Of a stretch of DNA of 64,000 bases, positions 29,999 to 39,498 are shown in pieces; the stretch's first letter is position 1; the number at the start of each line of letters is the position of its first letter. The position numbers were made by a program, and so were the translations under genes. The notes under the pieces were generated by a model. The model was not told where the DNA came from, did no database searches, and was given only the letters and a program-made list of their open reading frames with translations. Source of the DNA: Chroococcidiopsis sp. TS-821 (GTDB lineage: Bacteria > Cyanobacteriota > Cyanobacteriia > Cyanobacteriales > Chroococcidiopsidaceae). The stretch spans positions 1 through 64,000 of the forward strand of contig NZ_MVDI01000010.1 of NCBI RefSeq assembly GCF_002939305.1. The letters run 5' to 3'.

Positions 29999-31396
29999 TT
30001 AGAACTCAGAACTCGTAGGTAAAGTAACCGTAAAAGTAGTTCCTTTGTGAAGAGTACTTTCGACTTGAATTTGACCGTGGTGATTTTCGACAATTGCGGC
30101 GGCGATCGCCAAACCTAAGCCTGAACCTGTTGGCGTAGCGACTAAAGTTGACGCCGCGTGCGTGCGGGCAGGATCTACGCGATAAAAACGGTCAAACAAG
30201 CGCGGTAAGGCAGACTCAGGAATTCCAATACCTGTATCGCTGACTTTGACTTGTAGTAAAGCAGTACGTGAAGTGTGCGGCGCGGCGACTCTTTCTAACT
30301 CGACATCTACTTTACCGCCAGGTGGGGTATAGTGGACTGCGTTGACGATTAAGTTGGTGAATAAACGAACTAGCTGATTCCAATCGCCTTGGAGGGTAAA
30401 CCAATCGTCGCTGAGCTGTGGATTGTGCGTCTCTGGAGGCTCGATGAGGTGCAGCGATAATGTAATATTTTTTTCAGTTGCTGGTAACATTTGTTCTTCT
30501 ACGACTTCCATCAGTAAAGCGTCCAAAGGACACGCAGCAAAACAAGGTTGTACAATGCCACTATCTTGGCGTGCAAGAAAGAGTAAATCATCTACTAAGC
30601 GCCCTAATCGCTGAGTTAACCGTTCGATGACGGTTAACTGTTGGTAGTATTTAGCACTAGCACCCGATGTTTCTGCAAGTTCGGGATCTGTTAAGGCGAC
30701 TTGAACGTTCGTTTGAATCAAAGCGATTGGACTTCTGAGTTCGTGAGAAGCATCCGCAGTAAACTGTTTGAGGCGTTGGTACGATTCGCGCACCGGTTCC
30801 ATTGCTTTTCCGGAAAGAAACCACCCACACAATGCAACGGAAAATACCATTAATCCTGTACCAAGACTTAAATCAAAAATTAACTGGCGAATCGGTTTTG
30901 TGACTTCAAACCACGGGTGACTCACGCGCAAATACCCTAGCACTTGTCGCCCCATTTCAACTCTTTCGGTAACTTGTCGGAGTAATAGTGGCGTGTAATC
31001 TTGTCCATTGATTGCATCTGAATCGCGAATGACTCTCACTGTTTCACCAGTTCGATTTGGATGCACTGGAAGCCCTAAAGGTTCAGATAAAGTTGACCAC
31101 AAAAGTTCACCAGTAGGACTAAACCACTCTAAATCGATATGGTCGTCATCAACTGCGTCTGCATTATCGCGAAAAGTTGCTTCGATGTTGATGCGGAATT
31201 GCTCGCTATTGGTTGTAGCGGATTCAATGACAAGCGATCGCTCAACAACTTCAACAACGTGATTGAGTGTATCGTCAATGCGCTCGATTAATGTACTGCG
31301 AACATATAAGTAAACTCCACTAGCAAACAGCAGCAATAACACCGCAGTTACAGACGTATACCACAAAGCCAAACGGCGACGAGTAGCTTGAAACAT
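29999..31396 (-). CDS. Two-component sensor histidine kinase
   Basis: This 465-residue membrane sensor has TM1 at about 12-32, a periplasmic sensor region of about 140 residues, and TM2 at about 175-195. The short linker GKAMEPVRESYQRLKQF precedes the phosphoacceptor in ADASHELRSPIALI (H218), and the HATPase domain has N box NLIVNAVHYTPPGG (near 348-361), G1 DTGIGIP (387-393) and G2 GSGLGLAI. It looks active. No response regulator is adjacent in the window, so the partner is elsewhere (inference). A GGTCAGAGGTCAG repeat begins 11 bp upstream of its start. Confidence 0.93.
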   Translation of the reverse strand: MFQATRRRLALWYTSVTAVLLLLFASGVYLYVRSTLIERIDDTLNHVVEVVERSLVIESATTNSEQFRINIEATFRDNADAVDDDHIDLEWFSPTGELLWSTLSEPLGLPVHPNRTGETVRVIRDSDAINGQDYTPLLLRQVTERVEMGRQVLGYLRVSHPWFEVTKPIRQLIFDLSLGTGLMVFSVALCGWFLSGKAMEPVRESYQRLKQFTADASHELRSPIALIQTNVQVALTDPELAETSGASAKYYQQLTVIERLTQRLGRLVDDLLFLARQDSGIVQPCFAACPLDALLMEVVEEQMLPATEKNITLSLHLIEPPETHNPQLSDDWFTLQGDWNQLVRLFTNLIVNAVHYTPPGGKVDVELERVAAPHTSRTALLQVKVSDTGIGIPESALPRLFDRFYRVDPARTHAASTLVATPTGSGLGLAIAAAIVENHHGQIQVESTLHKGTTFTVTLPTSSEF

Positions 31397-31406
31397 TTTA
31401 TAGCAG

Positions 31407-31437
31407 GGTTCAGAGGTCAGAGGTCGGGGGTCAGGGT
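31407..31437. repeat. GGTTCAGAGGTCAGAGGTCGGGGGTCAGG repeat
   Basis: Tandem CAGAGGT/CGGGGGT units, the same family as those at 9841, 12296, 14397 and 14513, lie immediately upstream of the histidine kinase start. Confidence 0.6.
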
Positions 31438-31582
31438 TAAACTCTCCTTAGGGAAATCACTACGAGCTTCTATCATGTCTTAACTTTATGGACTAGAGCT
31501 TTTATGACCCTAAAAAGCTTAACCCAACTATTGACGCTGCACAGAATGCTGCCATCTTTAGCGTAGGACACTTCAGACAATT

Positions 31583-32071
31583 TCAACTACTGAGCGCGAG
31601 GGTAAACGCTGCTGCTGCCACCAGGGCTGCGACTGTGCGAATATGGTTCCAAAACGTCCAATTGGTTAGGTAGCTAGCCCACAAGTTTGCACTCTCAGTG
31701 CTGTCAGGCTTAACGGTCGCTAGCGCTTCGTTGAGTGGCACATTAAACGCTATTGTAACTAGTACTGTACCAACAAGATAAGAGCAAGCGCCAATGAGTA
31801 AGTAGATATCACTAGGTTGATACCCTTTTGACAGCGAAGCAATAGCAAGAAGAAGGCAAGCTGCGGCTGTACCAAACAAGGCTGTCATAAAGAATGGATT
31901 GATTGCCGTGATATTAATCGATTGCATGGCGATAATCCCCTGTTGCGGTTGAAGTCGGGCAAGTGCATTCATCACGAAGGTAGAGAAGGCGAAGAAAACT
32001 CCAGCGACTAGCCCGCAGCCCAATGCCGTCACAAGCTTCAGTACAAAAGGTAAGTGATAGATCGTTGCCAT
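31583..32071 (-). CDS. DUF1772 (anthrone oxygenase-like) membrane protein
   Basis: This 162-residue integral membrane protein has four hydrophobic helices. It carries the DUF1772 patterns: GLVAGVFFAFSTFVMNAL at the start, INPFFMTALFG, FNVPLNEALA and the WTFWNHIRTVAALVAAA end. Relatives are associated with anthrone oxidation in fungi, but bacterial members are uncharacterised. It lies 19 bp downstream of azoR and so is probably its operon partner under the divergent AraC regulator. Confidence 0.85.
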   Translation of the reverse strand: MATIYHLPFVLKLVTALGCGLVAGVFFAFSTFVMNALARLQPQQGIIAMQSINITAINPFFMTALFGTAAACLLLAIASLSKGYQPSDIYLLIGACSYLVGTVLVTIAFNVPLNEALATVKPDSTESANLWASYLTNWTFWNHIRTVAALVAAAAFTLALSS

Positions 32072-32090
32072 AAAGATCTCCTGTGAATGA

Positions 32091-32744
32091 CTAACCAGCG
32101 TTACGGCTTAGATCGTCGCTTGCCAGAAGTTGAACTTGGATACGCGCAGCCGCGAGCGATCGCGCTAAACTTGTACCGCCAAACTCATCATTTTCAATAT
32201 GGATGAACGTAATATCAGTGATACCAATAAACCCAAAGACTGTTTTTAAATAAGGATCTTGATGATTCAGCTTCTCGTTACGTCCACCAGGTTCAAAGCC
32301 AGAACCACCCCGCGCGGTGACAATCAACATCTTCTTACCTAAAACGAGTGGTTTATAAGGGTTGGTCGCATTTTCTGGGTCAAATGCAAAGGTTCGCCCC
32401 ACGCGCACAATCTGGTCAATATATGCTTTAAAAGTACTGGGAACGCTGAAGTTGCACATGGGTATGCCGATAACGTAGCGAGCGGCTGCTAAGAATTCAT
32501 CAATCAGGCGATCGCTGAGAGAAATTACCGCGCATAGTTCGGGCGTGCGTTGTTCTGGTGGTGTATAAGCTGCTGCAATCCATGATTCATCGACATGGGG
32601 AATAGGATAGCGACCGATATCTCGATAGGTGACAACATCAGATGGATGCGCTTGTATCCTTGCTGCAATAAATTCTTTTGTTATCTGGCGGGAGTGCGAT
32701 CTTTCTCCTCTAGGACTAGAATCAAGGTGTAGAATGCGAGCCAT
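32091..32744 (-). CDS. azoR: FMN-dependent NADH-azoreductase
   Basis: This 217-residue flavodoxin-fold enzyme starts ILHLDSSPRGERSHSRQIT (the FMN phosphate loop), then GIPMCNFSVPSTFKAYIDQI and the RGGSGFEPGGR loop, as in AzoR/acyl-carrier phosphodiesterase-like reductases. It reduces quinones and azo compounds with NADH and protects against electrophile stress. It is the first gene of a two-gene unit with the DUF1772 protein. The promoter is shared with a divergent AraC regulator 126 bp away, a common layout for regulator-controlled reductases. Confidence 0.92.
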   Translation of the reverse strand: MARILHLDSSPRGERSHSRQITKEFIAARIQAHPSDVVTYRDIGRYPIPHVDESWIAAAYTPPEQRTPELCAVISLSDRLIDEFLAAARYVIGIPMCNFSVPSTFKAYIDQIVRVGRTFAFDPENATNPYKPLVLGKKMLIVTARGGSGFEPGGRNEKLNHQDPYLKTVFGFIGITDITFIHIENDEFGGTSLARSLAAARIQVQLLASDDLSRNAG

Positions 32745-32870
32745 AGTTCTGCCTCAGTGCTTACCATTTCACCTTAAATAAACGATTTATACTGGGCTAT
32801 CTGATTCTTGTGCAATTATCAAAATCTTGCGGTCAGTTTTTCGGTTACGAAGACAATTGAAGGTTAGATC

Positions 32871-33746
32871 GTGAAGACAACCGTCCCGGATCAGCAAGAA
32901 ACAACCGGCGTACCCATTTTGTCGAGTCAAAATCAAGGTTGGGAAAATATTCTGGTTGAGCAATTCCAACATCCTGCGGGTGAGGGATGGTGTCATTTTA
33001 GCGACGATCGCGCAATTAATTTATCGCTTGCACCGCGTCCTGTCAGCTTGATGCAAATCCAAGGAGGTAAAACTTATACGGCGCTATACGGGAAAGGTGA
33101 TATTTCGGTAACGCCTGCAAAGATGCCATTTTTTGCCCGCTGGGATCGAGACGATCGCTACTTGCAAATTCGGGTTGCGTCTGGCTTCATGAAGCGCGTT
33201 GCTAGTGAAGTGCTTGAGCGCAATTTCGAGCATCTGGAATTACTCGCCCAATTTCAAACTCGCGATCCGCAGCTTGAGGCGATCGCTATGCTGCTACTTG
33301 CAGAACTTCAACAGGAAAATTTAGGCGGTAAGCTTTACGTTGAATCACTAGCAAACCTGCTAGCAGTGCATTTACTCAGATTTTATTTTGCTACTCAACC
33401 TCGCGTGGCAATTTACGAAAGCGGTTTAACCCAACGTCAACTGCTGCAAGTTTTGGAATACATCAACGAATATCTCAGTCAACAAATCATCAAACTTGCA
33501 GACTTAGCGAATTTACTGGGTATGAGTCAATTTCATTTCAGCCATTTGTTCAAACGATCGCTAGGAATCGCGCCTCATCAATATCTGCTTCAGCAACGAG
33601 TCGAACGCGCAAAGCAGTTGTTGAAACAAACCGATCGCTCGATTATAGATATTGCCTTTTTGTGTGGGTTCAACAGCCACAGTCATTTGAGTAAACAATT
33701 TCGGCAACTTACGGGTATCACTCCGAAAGCATATCGAGCGCAATAA
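32871..33746 (+). CDS. AraC-family transcriptional regulator
   Basis: This 291-residue protein has an N-terminal effector domain (to about 175) and a C-terminal AraC/XylS double HTH: KLADLANLLGMSQFHFSHLF, GIAPHQYLLQQRVERAKQLL, and DIAFLCGFNSHSHLSKQFR with GITPKAYRAQ. The start is GTG at 32871. It is divergent from azoR-DUF1772 and is the likely regulator of that pair. It shares its HTH style with the decayed copy at 10942-11333 but is complete. Confidence 0.92.
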   Translation: MKTTVPDQQETTGVPILSSQNQGWENILVEQFQHPAGEGWCHFSDDRAINLSLAPRPVSLMQIQGGKTYTALYGKGDISVTPAKMPFFARWDRDDRYLQIRVASGFMKRVASEVLERNFEHLELLAQFQTRDPQLEAIAMLLLAELQQENLGGKLYVESLANLLAVHLLRFYFATQPRVAIYESGLTQRQLLQVLEYINEYLSQQIIKLADLANLLGMSQFHFSHLFKRSLGIAPHQYLLQQRVERAKQLLKQTDRSIIDIAFLCGFNSHSHLSKQFRQLTGITPKAYRAQ

Positions 33747-33862
33747 AGACAAACCTCAGCAACTGCATTCCCTAATTACCAAGAGTACGGTAAAATTTTG
33801 GCGTTTACACAAGAAGCTTGCCTTTTGCACATCAGCTTTATATGGTAGTGAGGAATTGCATA

Positions 33863-34603
33863 ATGTCTGAGGCAGCACTTTTAGATTCTGTACTCGGGTT
33901 GCCAGTTCATCTGATGGATGACTATATCCCTTGGTTGCGATCGCGCTTGGAACAAGGCATTGGTACCCACGTGATTACGCTGAATGCGGAAATGACGATG
34001 CAAGCAGAGCAGCACACTGCGCTTGCACAAGCAATTCAACAAGCGGAATTAGTCATTCCTGATGGGGCTGGAATTGTTTTGTATATGCTGCTGCGCGGTA
34101 AACGCATCCAACGCTGTCCAGGAATTGAGCTTGCTGAGTTACTGTTGAAAAGTTTAGGGCAAACGCCGACTGCGTGTCCTGTATTTTTCTATGGAGGTTC
34201 GCCAGGAGTTGCTGCTAAAGCTGCTAAAACTTGGCAACAGCGATCGCCGCACCTTCAAATTGTTGGTACTGAGCATGGCTATGTGTCACCTACCGAAGCC
34301 GAAAAATTAGCGCAAACGTTGCAAAAGCTACAACCAAGGTTGATTTTGGTGGGACTTGGCGTCCCGCGTCAAGAATTGTGGATTACACAAAATCGTCATT
34401 TGTGTCCCCAAGCGACTTGGATTGGTGTTGGCGGTAGTTTTGATATTTGGGCAGGCGTTAAGTCTAGGGCACCGGCTTGGCTAGGGAATAATCATCTAGA
34501 ATGGCTGTATCGTTTGTATCAAGAACCTTGGCGCTGGCGAAGAATGCTTGCTTTACCAAAGTTTGCTGGTAAAGCTTTAGCTAGCCGTTTGACACAAATT
34601 TAG
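33863..34603 (+). CDS. WecG/TagA/CpsF family glycosyltransferase
   Basis: About 246 residues of the GT26 family. It shows VITLNAEMTMQAEQ, ELVIPDGAGIVLYMLLRGKRI, the FYGGSPGVAAKAAKTWQ phosphate-binding region, ILVGLGVPRQELWI and the GVGGSFDIWAGVKSRAPAW block. These enzymes add N-acetylmannosaminuronate or similar sugars to lipid-linked oligosaccharides in cell-envelope polymer synthesis. The ATG at 33863 is chosen because GAGGA lies eight bases upstream; an earlier in-frame start at 33818 would add 15 unrelated residues. Confidence 0.92.
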   Translation: MSEAALLDSVLGLPVHLMDDYIPWLRSRLEQGIGTHVITLNAEMTMQAEQHTALAQAIQQAELVIPDGAGIVLYMLLRGKRIQRCPGIELAELLLKSLGQTPTACPVFFYGGSPGVAAKAAKTWQQRSPHLQIVGTEHGYVSPTEAEKLAQTLQKLQPRLILVGLGVPRQELWITQNRHLCPQATWIGVGGSFDIWAGVKSRAPAWLGNNHLEWLYRLYQEPWRWRRMLALPKFAGKALASRLTQI

Positions 34604-34753
34604 TTGCACGCGGACAGGAATCGATAAGGTATCCAGCAATTTCTCGGATTACCTGTTATGGCAATTGAAGGGATGCTTGGGATAGGAATGTAACTTGCTT
34701 TTCACCTTGACTTGTAACCTGCGATCTCTGCCATAACTGCTACTATTCCTTAA

Positions 34754-35620
34754 TTAACTACTCACAACTTCGATACCTTTTTGTACTGCATTTTTACCAA
34801 AGGAAAAACGTTTGCCGCGATAGTCCTTAGCAGGAGTGATGTAGCAAACCAAAGCGTATCTTTTACTTTTGTCTTGCTGATGCCATCCCTTATGTACCAA
34901 TTGTTGATTGGAGATAATCATTGTCCCTGCTTTACCAAATAGAGGTACTGCCTGTCGATCGCTGTATAAGAAAGTTATATCTTCCTTATAATTGCGGCTT
35001 TTTGTTGAAGTATATAGTACGTGCTTTATCCAACCGTAAAAATAATTTAGTAACCTTCTGTATGTATGAAAATGAGATCCAGGAATAACAGTATAAGGAC
35101 CGTCACCATATTCGTTGACGTCAGTTAAATAGATAAATGCTTTATACACTGTTTTCGTCACGCGGTCAGTATGATAACCCCGCTTTGAGACTGTATCTGG
35201 ATTATCTATCTTAATAGAAATATTTTCCAAAACGACAGGTTCGCCAATACGCGCTTCTAAGATATCTTCAATTATGTGCGAGTGGAAGAGTTTTGCTAGC
35301 TTTTCGTCAATTTCTTGGGCATTCATAATTTGTTGAACGTCCAAGTCAACATCGTGGATATCTCTACGACATAGTAGATAGCAGTCTCCAGAAATTAAAT
35401 GGCTTTGGTTAGTGGCATATAAATTAGCAACCTCGACCAAGCGATCGCATTCTTTCCGACTCAAAAACTCAGGAATCACTTCGTAACCTTGCTGTGTGAA
35501 TTGATTCCGTGGTTGCTGTCGATATTCCTTACGGTCATTAATAATTCCAGTTATCTCTTGGTTCAAGACCGAAAGTTCTCGCTTAAGACGTCGACTGATT
35601 GGTTTGAGGCGTCGAAGCAT
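34754..35620 (-). CDS. Phytanoyl-CoA dioxygenase (PhyH)-like protein
   Basis: This 288-residue Fe(II)/2-oxoglutarate oxygenase-like protein has the iron motif RGYHTDRV (HxD) near 151, the distal histidine with the 2OG-binding arginine in VHKGWHQQDKSKRYALVCYI, and a DGPYTVIPGSHFHTYRR loop. The N-terminal basic helix (RRLKPISRRLKREL) is unusual and may contact membrane or nucleic acid. The substrate is unknown. It may modify a lipid or natural product, but no pathway neighbours are present apart from the GT26 gene. Confidence 0.82.
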   Translation of the reverse strand: MLRRLKPISRRLKRELSVLNQEITGIINDRKEYRQQPRNQFTQQGYEVIPEFLSRKECDRLVEVANLYATNQSHLISGDCYLLCRRDIHDVDLDVQQIMNAQEIDEKLAKLFHSHIIEDILEARIGEPVVLENISIKIDNPDTVSKRGYHTDRVTKTVYKAFIYLTDVNEYGDGPYTVIPGSHFHTYRRLLNYFYGWIKHVLYTSTKSRNYKEDITFLYSDRQAVPLFGKAGTMIISNQQLVHKGWHQQDKSKRYALVCYITPAKDYRGKRFSFGKNAVQKGIEVVSS

Positions 35621-36408
35621 CAGATAAACCCTGCTGATTTTTTAGAAAACTATGCTAAATTTTATACTCACAGGTACGTTCTGGCAATTCACTCTTCAGT
35701 ATTATTTCTGAGACAATCCCAAAGGCAGAATTTTGCCAATTATTAAAATAATTATAATTTATGCTCTTATATCTTGCTCAATTATTAATTTTTGACTGAT
35801 AAAAAGTTTGTTTTTGGGGGCAAAACCGAGATTTGCTAAAAAATATTGCACTCAATAATGAATTTTATCAAAAATACGCCCCATCTTGGCATATATAATT
35901 AAGACTTCTTTGACGCGATATTAAGTATAAAAATACACGATTTTTGCTAGCAGCTTAAGCAGCTAAATTGTCTAAAAGCACACCACAATGCGAGAAACGT
36001 GGAAGTGAAACACAATATACAAGTATTGAAAATTTCAGCAACTTACTTAGAAAACTAGTCAACCCTCATTTAGCAACAATCAAACTTTTTGCTATTTTGC
36101 TCTAGGTAGTTGAGCAGATCAATTATGGCAGCATTATTAGCTATATCGATAAATATACATATAGTATTCAAAGTGAAAAAATCAGTGAGAGCGAGAGTGG
36201 CGAGCGTCTTGAATGTTTTTGTCTTTTTGAAGAGTTTTATAAGTGGAGGTTGCGATCGCAACTTTTAATAGTTGGGAAAACGCAATGAAGCACTAGGGGT
36301 ATTGCTGTACTTGTAGCGCGCGTAGCTGAGATACCAGTTTTCAGCAAGTTTGGGTAGGATTTTTAATGGGACAATCAATAAAGATCAAAGCCAGAGAGTA
36401 CCCCGAAT
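35621..36408. other. 788-bp AT-rich intergenic region
   Basis: Between the divergent PhyH and dxs genes. A 63-codon minus-strand frame at 36070-36261 has no recognisable domain or SD and is not called. A HIP1-type GCGATCGC lies near 36252. No clear RNA or terminator was seen. Confidence 0.35.
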
Positions 36409-38316
36409 ATGCACCTGAGTGAAATCACCCATCCTAACCAGTTGCACGGCTTATCGATTCGCCAATTGCAGCAGATCGCCCGTCAAATTCGGGATAAGCA
36501 TTTGCAGACTGTAGCAGCAAGTGGCGGACACCTAGGACCAGGATTAGGTGTGGTGGAATTAACACTAGCGCTTTACCAAACCTTAGATCTCGATCGCGAT
36601 AAAGTTATCTGGGATGTAGGGCATCAAGCCTATCCGCATAAACTAATTACTGGTCGCTATAGCCAATTTCATACATTGCGGCAAAAGGATGGTATAGCTG
36701 GCTATCTAAAACGCTGTGAAAGTCCTTTCGATCATTTCGGTGCGGGTCATGCTTCCACAAGTATATCGGCTGCTTTAGGCATGGCACTCGCACGCGATCT
36801 CAAAGGCGAAAAGTTCAAAGTCGTCGCAGTCATTGGTGATGGAGCCTTGACTGGTGGTATGGCGTTAGAAGCGATTAACCATGCAGGACACTTACCAAAG
36901 ACGAACCTACTTGTGGTGTTAAACGACAATGAAATGTCAATTTCTCCGAATGTAGGTGCCATTTCGCGCCATTTGAATAAAATGCGTTTAAGTCCGCCAG
37001 TTCAGTTTCTTTCCGATAATTTAGAAGAACAAGTAAAACAAATTCCTTTTGTTGGTGACTCCTTAGAAACCGAACTCGAAAGGTTCAAAGAGGGAATGAA
37101 GCGGCTAGCTGTACCTAAAGTCGGAGCCGTGTTTGAAGAATTAGGCTTTACCTACATGGGTCCTGTTGATGGACATAACTTAGAAGAACTCATTACGACC
37201 TTCAAGCAAGCCCACAAAATCGGTGGACCGGTACTTGTTCATGTCGCAACCGTCAAAGGTAAAGGCTATGCGATCGCTGAACAAGACCAAGTAGGCTATC
37301 ACGCGCAATCGCCGTTTAACCTGACAACAGGGAAAGCGATTCCTTCGAGTAAACCGAAACCCCCTGGATACTCCAAAGTTTTTGCCCATGCTTTGGTAAA
37401 ACTTGCGGAGAACAATCCTAAAATTGTTGGGATTACAGCAGCGATGGCAACGGGGACAGGACTCGACAAATTGCAAGCGAAACTTCCCCAGCAGTATATT
37501 GATGTTGGCATTGCAGAACAACACGCTGTCACTTTAGCAGCAGGCTTAGCGTGTGAGGGAATGCGTCCTGTCGTCGCGATCTATTCAACGTTCTTGCAGC
37601 GCGGCTACGACCAAATCGTTCACGATGTATGCATCCAAAACTTACCCGTGTTCTTCTGCATGGATCGTGCAGGAATTGTGGGTGCCGATGGTCCGACGCA
37701 TCAAGGAATGTACGATATTGCTTACTTGCGTTGCTTACCCAACATGGTATTAATGGCACCTAAAGACGAAGCTGAGTTACAGCGGATGGTCGTTACTGGC
37801 GTCAACTACACCAATGGTCCGATCGCAATGCGTTATCCTCGCGGTAACGGTTACGGCGTGCCTTTGATGGAAGAAGGTTGGGAACCTGTCGAAATTGGCA
37901 AAGGCGAAACGCTACGCCATGGCGACGATATTTTGCTCTTAGGATTTGGTTCAATGGTGTACCCAGCAATGCAGGTAGCTGAAATTCTTAGCGAACATGG
38001 CATTCAAGCAACCGTCGTCAACGCGCGGTTTGCTAAGCCACTTGATACCGAATTGATTCTCCCATTGGCACAACGTATTGGACGTGTCGTCACGTTAGAA
38101 GAAGGTTGTCTAATGGGTGGTTTTGGTTCAGCAGTAGCTGAGGCATTACTTGATGCAAACGTTGTTGTACCTGTCAAGCGATTTGGCGTTCCTGACGTTT
38201 TAGTAGACCATGCTTCCCCCGATCAGTCTAAGGCAGAATTGGGTTTAACGAGTCCCCAAATTGCACAAGAAGTGTTAAAAGCCTTTTTTAACAAAACGCT
38301 TTCGTCGGTAAGCTAA
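36409..38316 (+). CDS. dxs: 1-deoxy-D-xylulose-5-phosphate synthase
   Basis: This 635-residue thiamine-diphosphate enzyme performs the first step of the MEP isoprenoid pathway: pyruvate plus glyceraldehyde-3-phosphate to DXP. The TPP motif is [18 protein letters not shown] with a following [11 protein letters not shown], and the domain-2 catalytic glutamate lies in [18 protein letters not shown] transketolase C-terminal domain closes the protein. Length is normal. It supplies precursors for carotenoids, chlorophyll phytyl and quinones. Confidence 0.98.
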   Translation: MHLSEITHPNQLHGLSIRQLQQIARQIRDKHLQTVAASGGHLGPGLGVVELTLALYQTLDLDRDKVIWDVGHQAYPHKLITGRYSQFHTLRQKDGIAGYLKRCESPFDHFGAGHASTSISAALGMALARDLKGEKFKVVAVIGDGALTGGMALEAINHAGHLPKTNLLVVLNDNEMSISPNVGAISRHLNKMRLSPPVQFLSDNLEEQVKQIPFVGDSLETELERFKEGMKRLAVPKVGAVFEELGFTYMGPVDGHNLEELITTFKQAHKIGGPVLVHVATVKGKGYAIAEQDQVGYHAQSPFNLTTGKAIPSSKPKPPGYSKVFAHALVKLAENNPKIVGITAAMATGTGLDKLQAKLPQQYIDVGIAEQHAVTLAAGLACEGMRPVVAIYSTFLQRGYDQIVHDVCIQNLPVFFCMDRAGIVGADGPTHQGMYDIAYLRCLPNMVLMAPKDEAELQRMVVTGVNYTNGPIAMRYPRGNGYGVPLMEEGWEPVEIGKGETLRHGDDILLLGFGSMVYPAMQVAEILSEHGIQATVVNARFAKPLDTELILPLAQRIGRVVTLEEGCLMGGFGSAVAEALLDANVVVPVKRFGVPDVLVDHASPDQSKAELGLTSPQIAQEVLKAFFNKTLSSVS

Positions 38317-38426
38317 AAGAAGTTTATGGGCGTACTACTTGTGCGCCCCTACACAGATCGAAGCTGAGAGCCATCTTTTAATTAAACTGAAGACAAGTTG
38401 CTTAGCGCACTTTTAAGCCTCAAATT

Positions 38427-39488
38427 ATGTCCTCTTGCCCCTCCCAAGTTTTTCCCGTTGTTTGGTATGAAAACTCAGTTCTACTGATCGATCAGACGCG
38501 GCTACCTCATGAATATGGATTTGTCGAAATTCATCGCTGCGAAGATATGGCACAGGCAATCAAAACGATGATTGTCCGAGGTGCGCCGGCGATTGGGGTT
38601 GCAGCAGCCTATGGAATGTATTTGGGAGCACGGGACATTCAAACTCAAAATCGCGAAGAATTTCTGCACCAGCTTGAGGAAGTCGCGGTGATGCTCCGCG
38701 CAACCCGTCCGACGGCGGTTAACTTGTTTTGGGCGATCGCCCGAATGTTAAAAACAGCGTATGAAACATTGGGTTCAGTTGCAGAAATTCAACGAGCGTT
38801 GCTGCAAACCGCACAAACAATCAATGCCGAAGACTTGCAAACGTGTCAAGCCATCGGCGATCGCGGTTTAGAAGTTTTACCCTCTACCCCTGAAAAACTG
38901 AATATCCTCACGCACTGTAACGCAGGGGCGTTAGCAACCGCAGGCTACGGTACAGCCTTAGGTGTTGTGCGGTGTGCTTGGGCTAAAGGAAGATTAGCAA
39001 GAGTTTACGCCGATGAAACGCGTCCGCGCTTACAAGGCGCAAAACTGACGGCGTGGGAGTGCGTTCAAGACGGAATTCCCGTGACGTTGATTACCGATAG
39101 TATGGCAGCACACTGTATGCAACGCGGATTGATTCATGCTGTCGTTGTTGGTGCAGATCGCATTGCGGCAAATGGCGACACCGCGAATAAAATTGGTACT
39201 TACAGTTTGGCAATCGTTGCTCAAGCGCATCATATCCCCTTCTTTGTTGCGGCTCCGCGCTCAACGATTGATTTTTCGTTGGCAAGTGGTAGCGAAATTC
39301 CAATTGAAGAACGCGACGCAAGCGAAGTATATGCCATTGGTGACACGACAATTACTCCAGAAGGAGTTGAGTTTTACAATCCAGCATTCGATGTCACTCC
39401 CGCAGATTTCATTACCGCAATCATTACTGAATATGGTGCTTTTGCACCAAACCAACTACAGGAGAAGTTACAAGAAAATCTTGTCTAA
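38427..39488 (+). CDS. mtnA: S-methyl-5-thioribose-1-phosphate isomerase
   Basis: The 353-residue MtnA of the eIF2B-like family converts methylthioribose-1-P to methylthioribulose-1-P in methionine salvage. It has [35 protein letters not shown] (with the catalytic cysteine) and [19 protein letters not shown] (with the catalytic aspartate). No other salvage genes are adjacent. It ends 10 bp before the convergent ABC ATPase. Confidence 0.96.
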   Translation: MSSCPSQVFPVVWYENSVLLIDQTRLPHEYGFVEIHRCEDMAQAIKTMIVRGAPAIGVAAAYGMYLGARDIQTQNREEFLHQLEEVAVMLRATRPTAVNLFWAIARMLKTAYETLGSVAEIQRALLQTAQTINAEDLQTCQAIGDRGLEVLPSTPEKLNILTHCNAGALATAGYGTALGVVRCAWAKGRLARVYADETRPRLQGAKLTAWECVQDGIPVTLITDSMAAHCMQRGLIHAVVVGADRIAANGDTANKIGTYSLAIVAQAHHIPFFVAAPRSTIDFSLASGSEIPIEERDASEVYAIGDTTITPEGVEFYNPAFDVTPADFITAIITEYGAFAPNQLQEKLQENLV

Positions 39489-39498
39489 AAACAACACG

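Noticed and set aside
36070-36261. 63-codon minus-strand frame in the dxs upstream region
   Set aside because: No SD, no recognisable family, and low-complexity codon content in AT-rich DNA.
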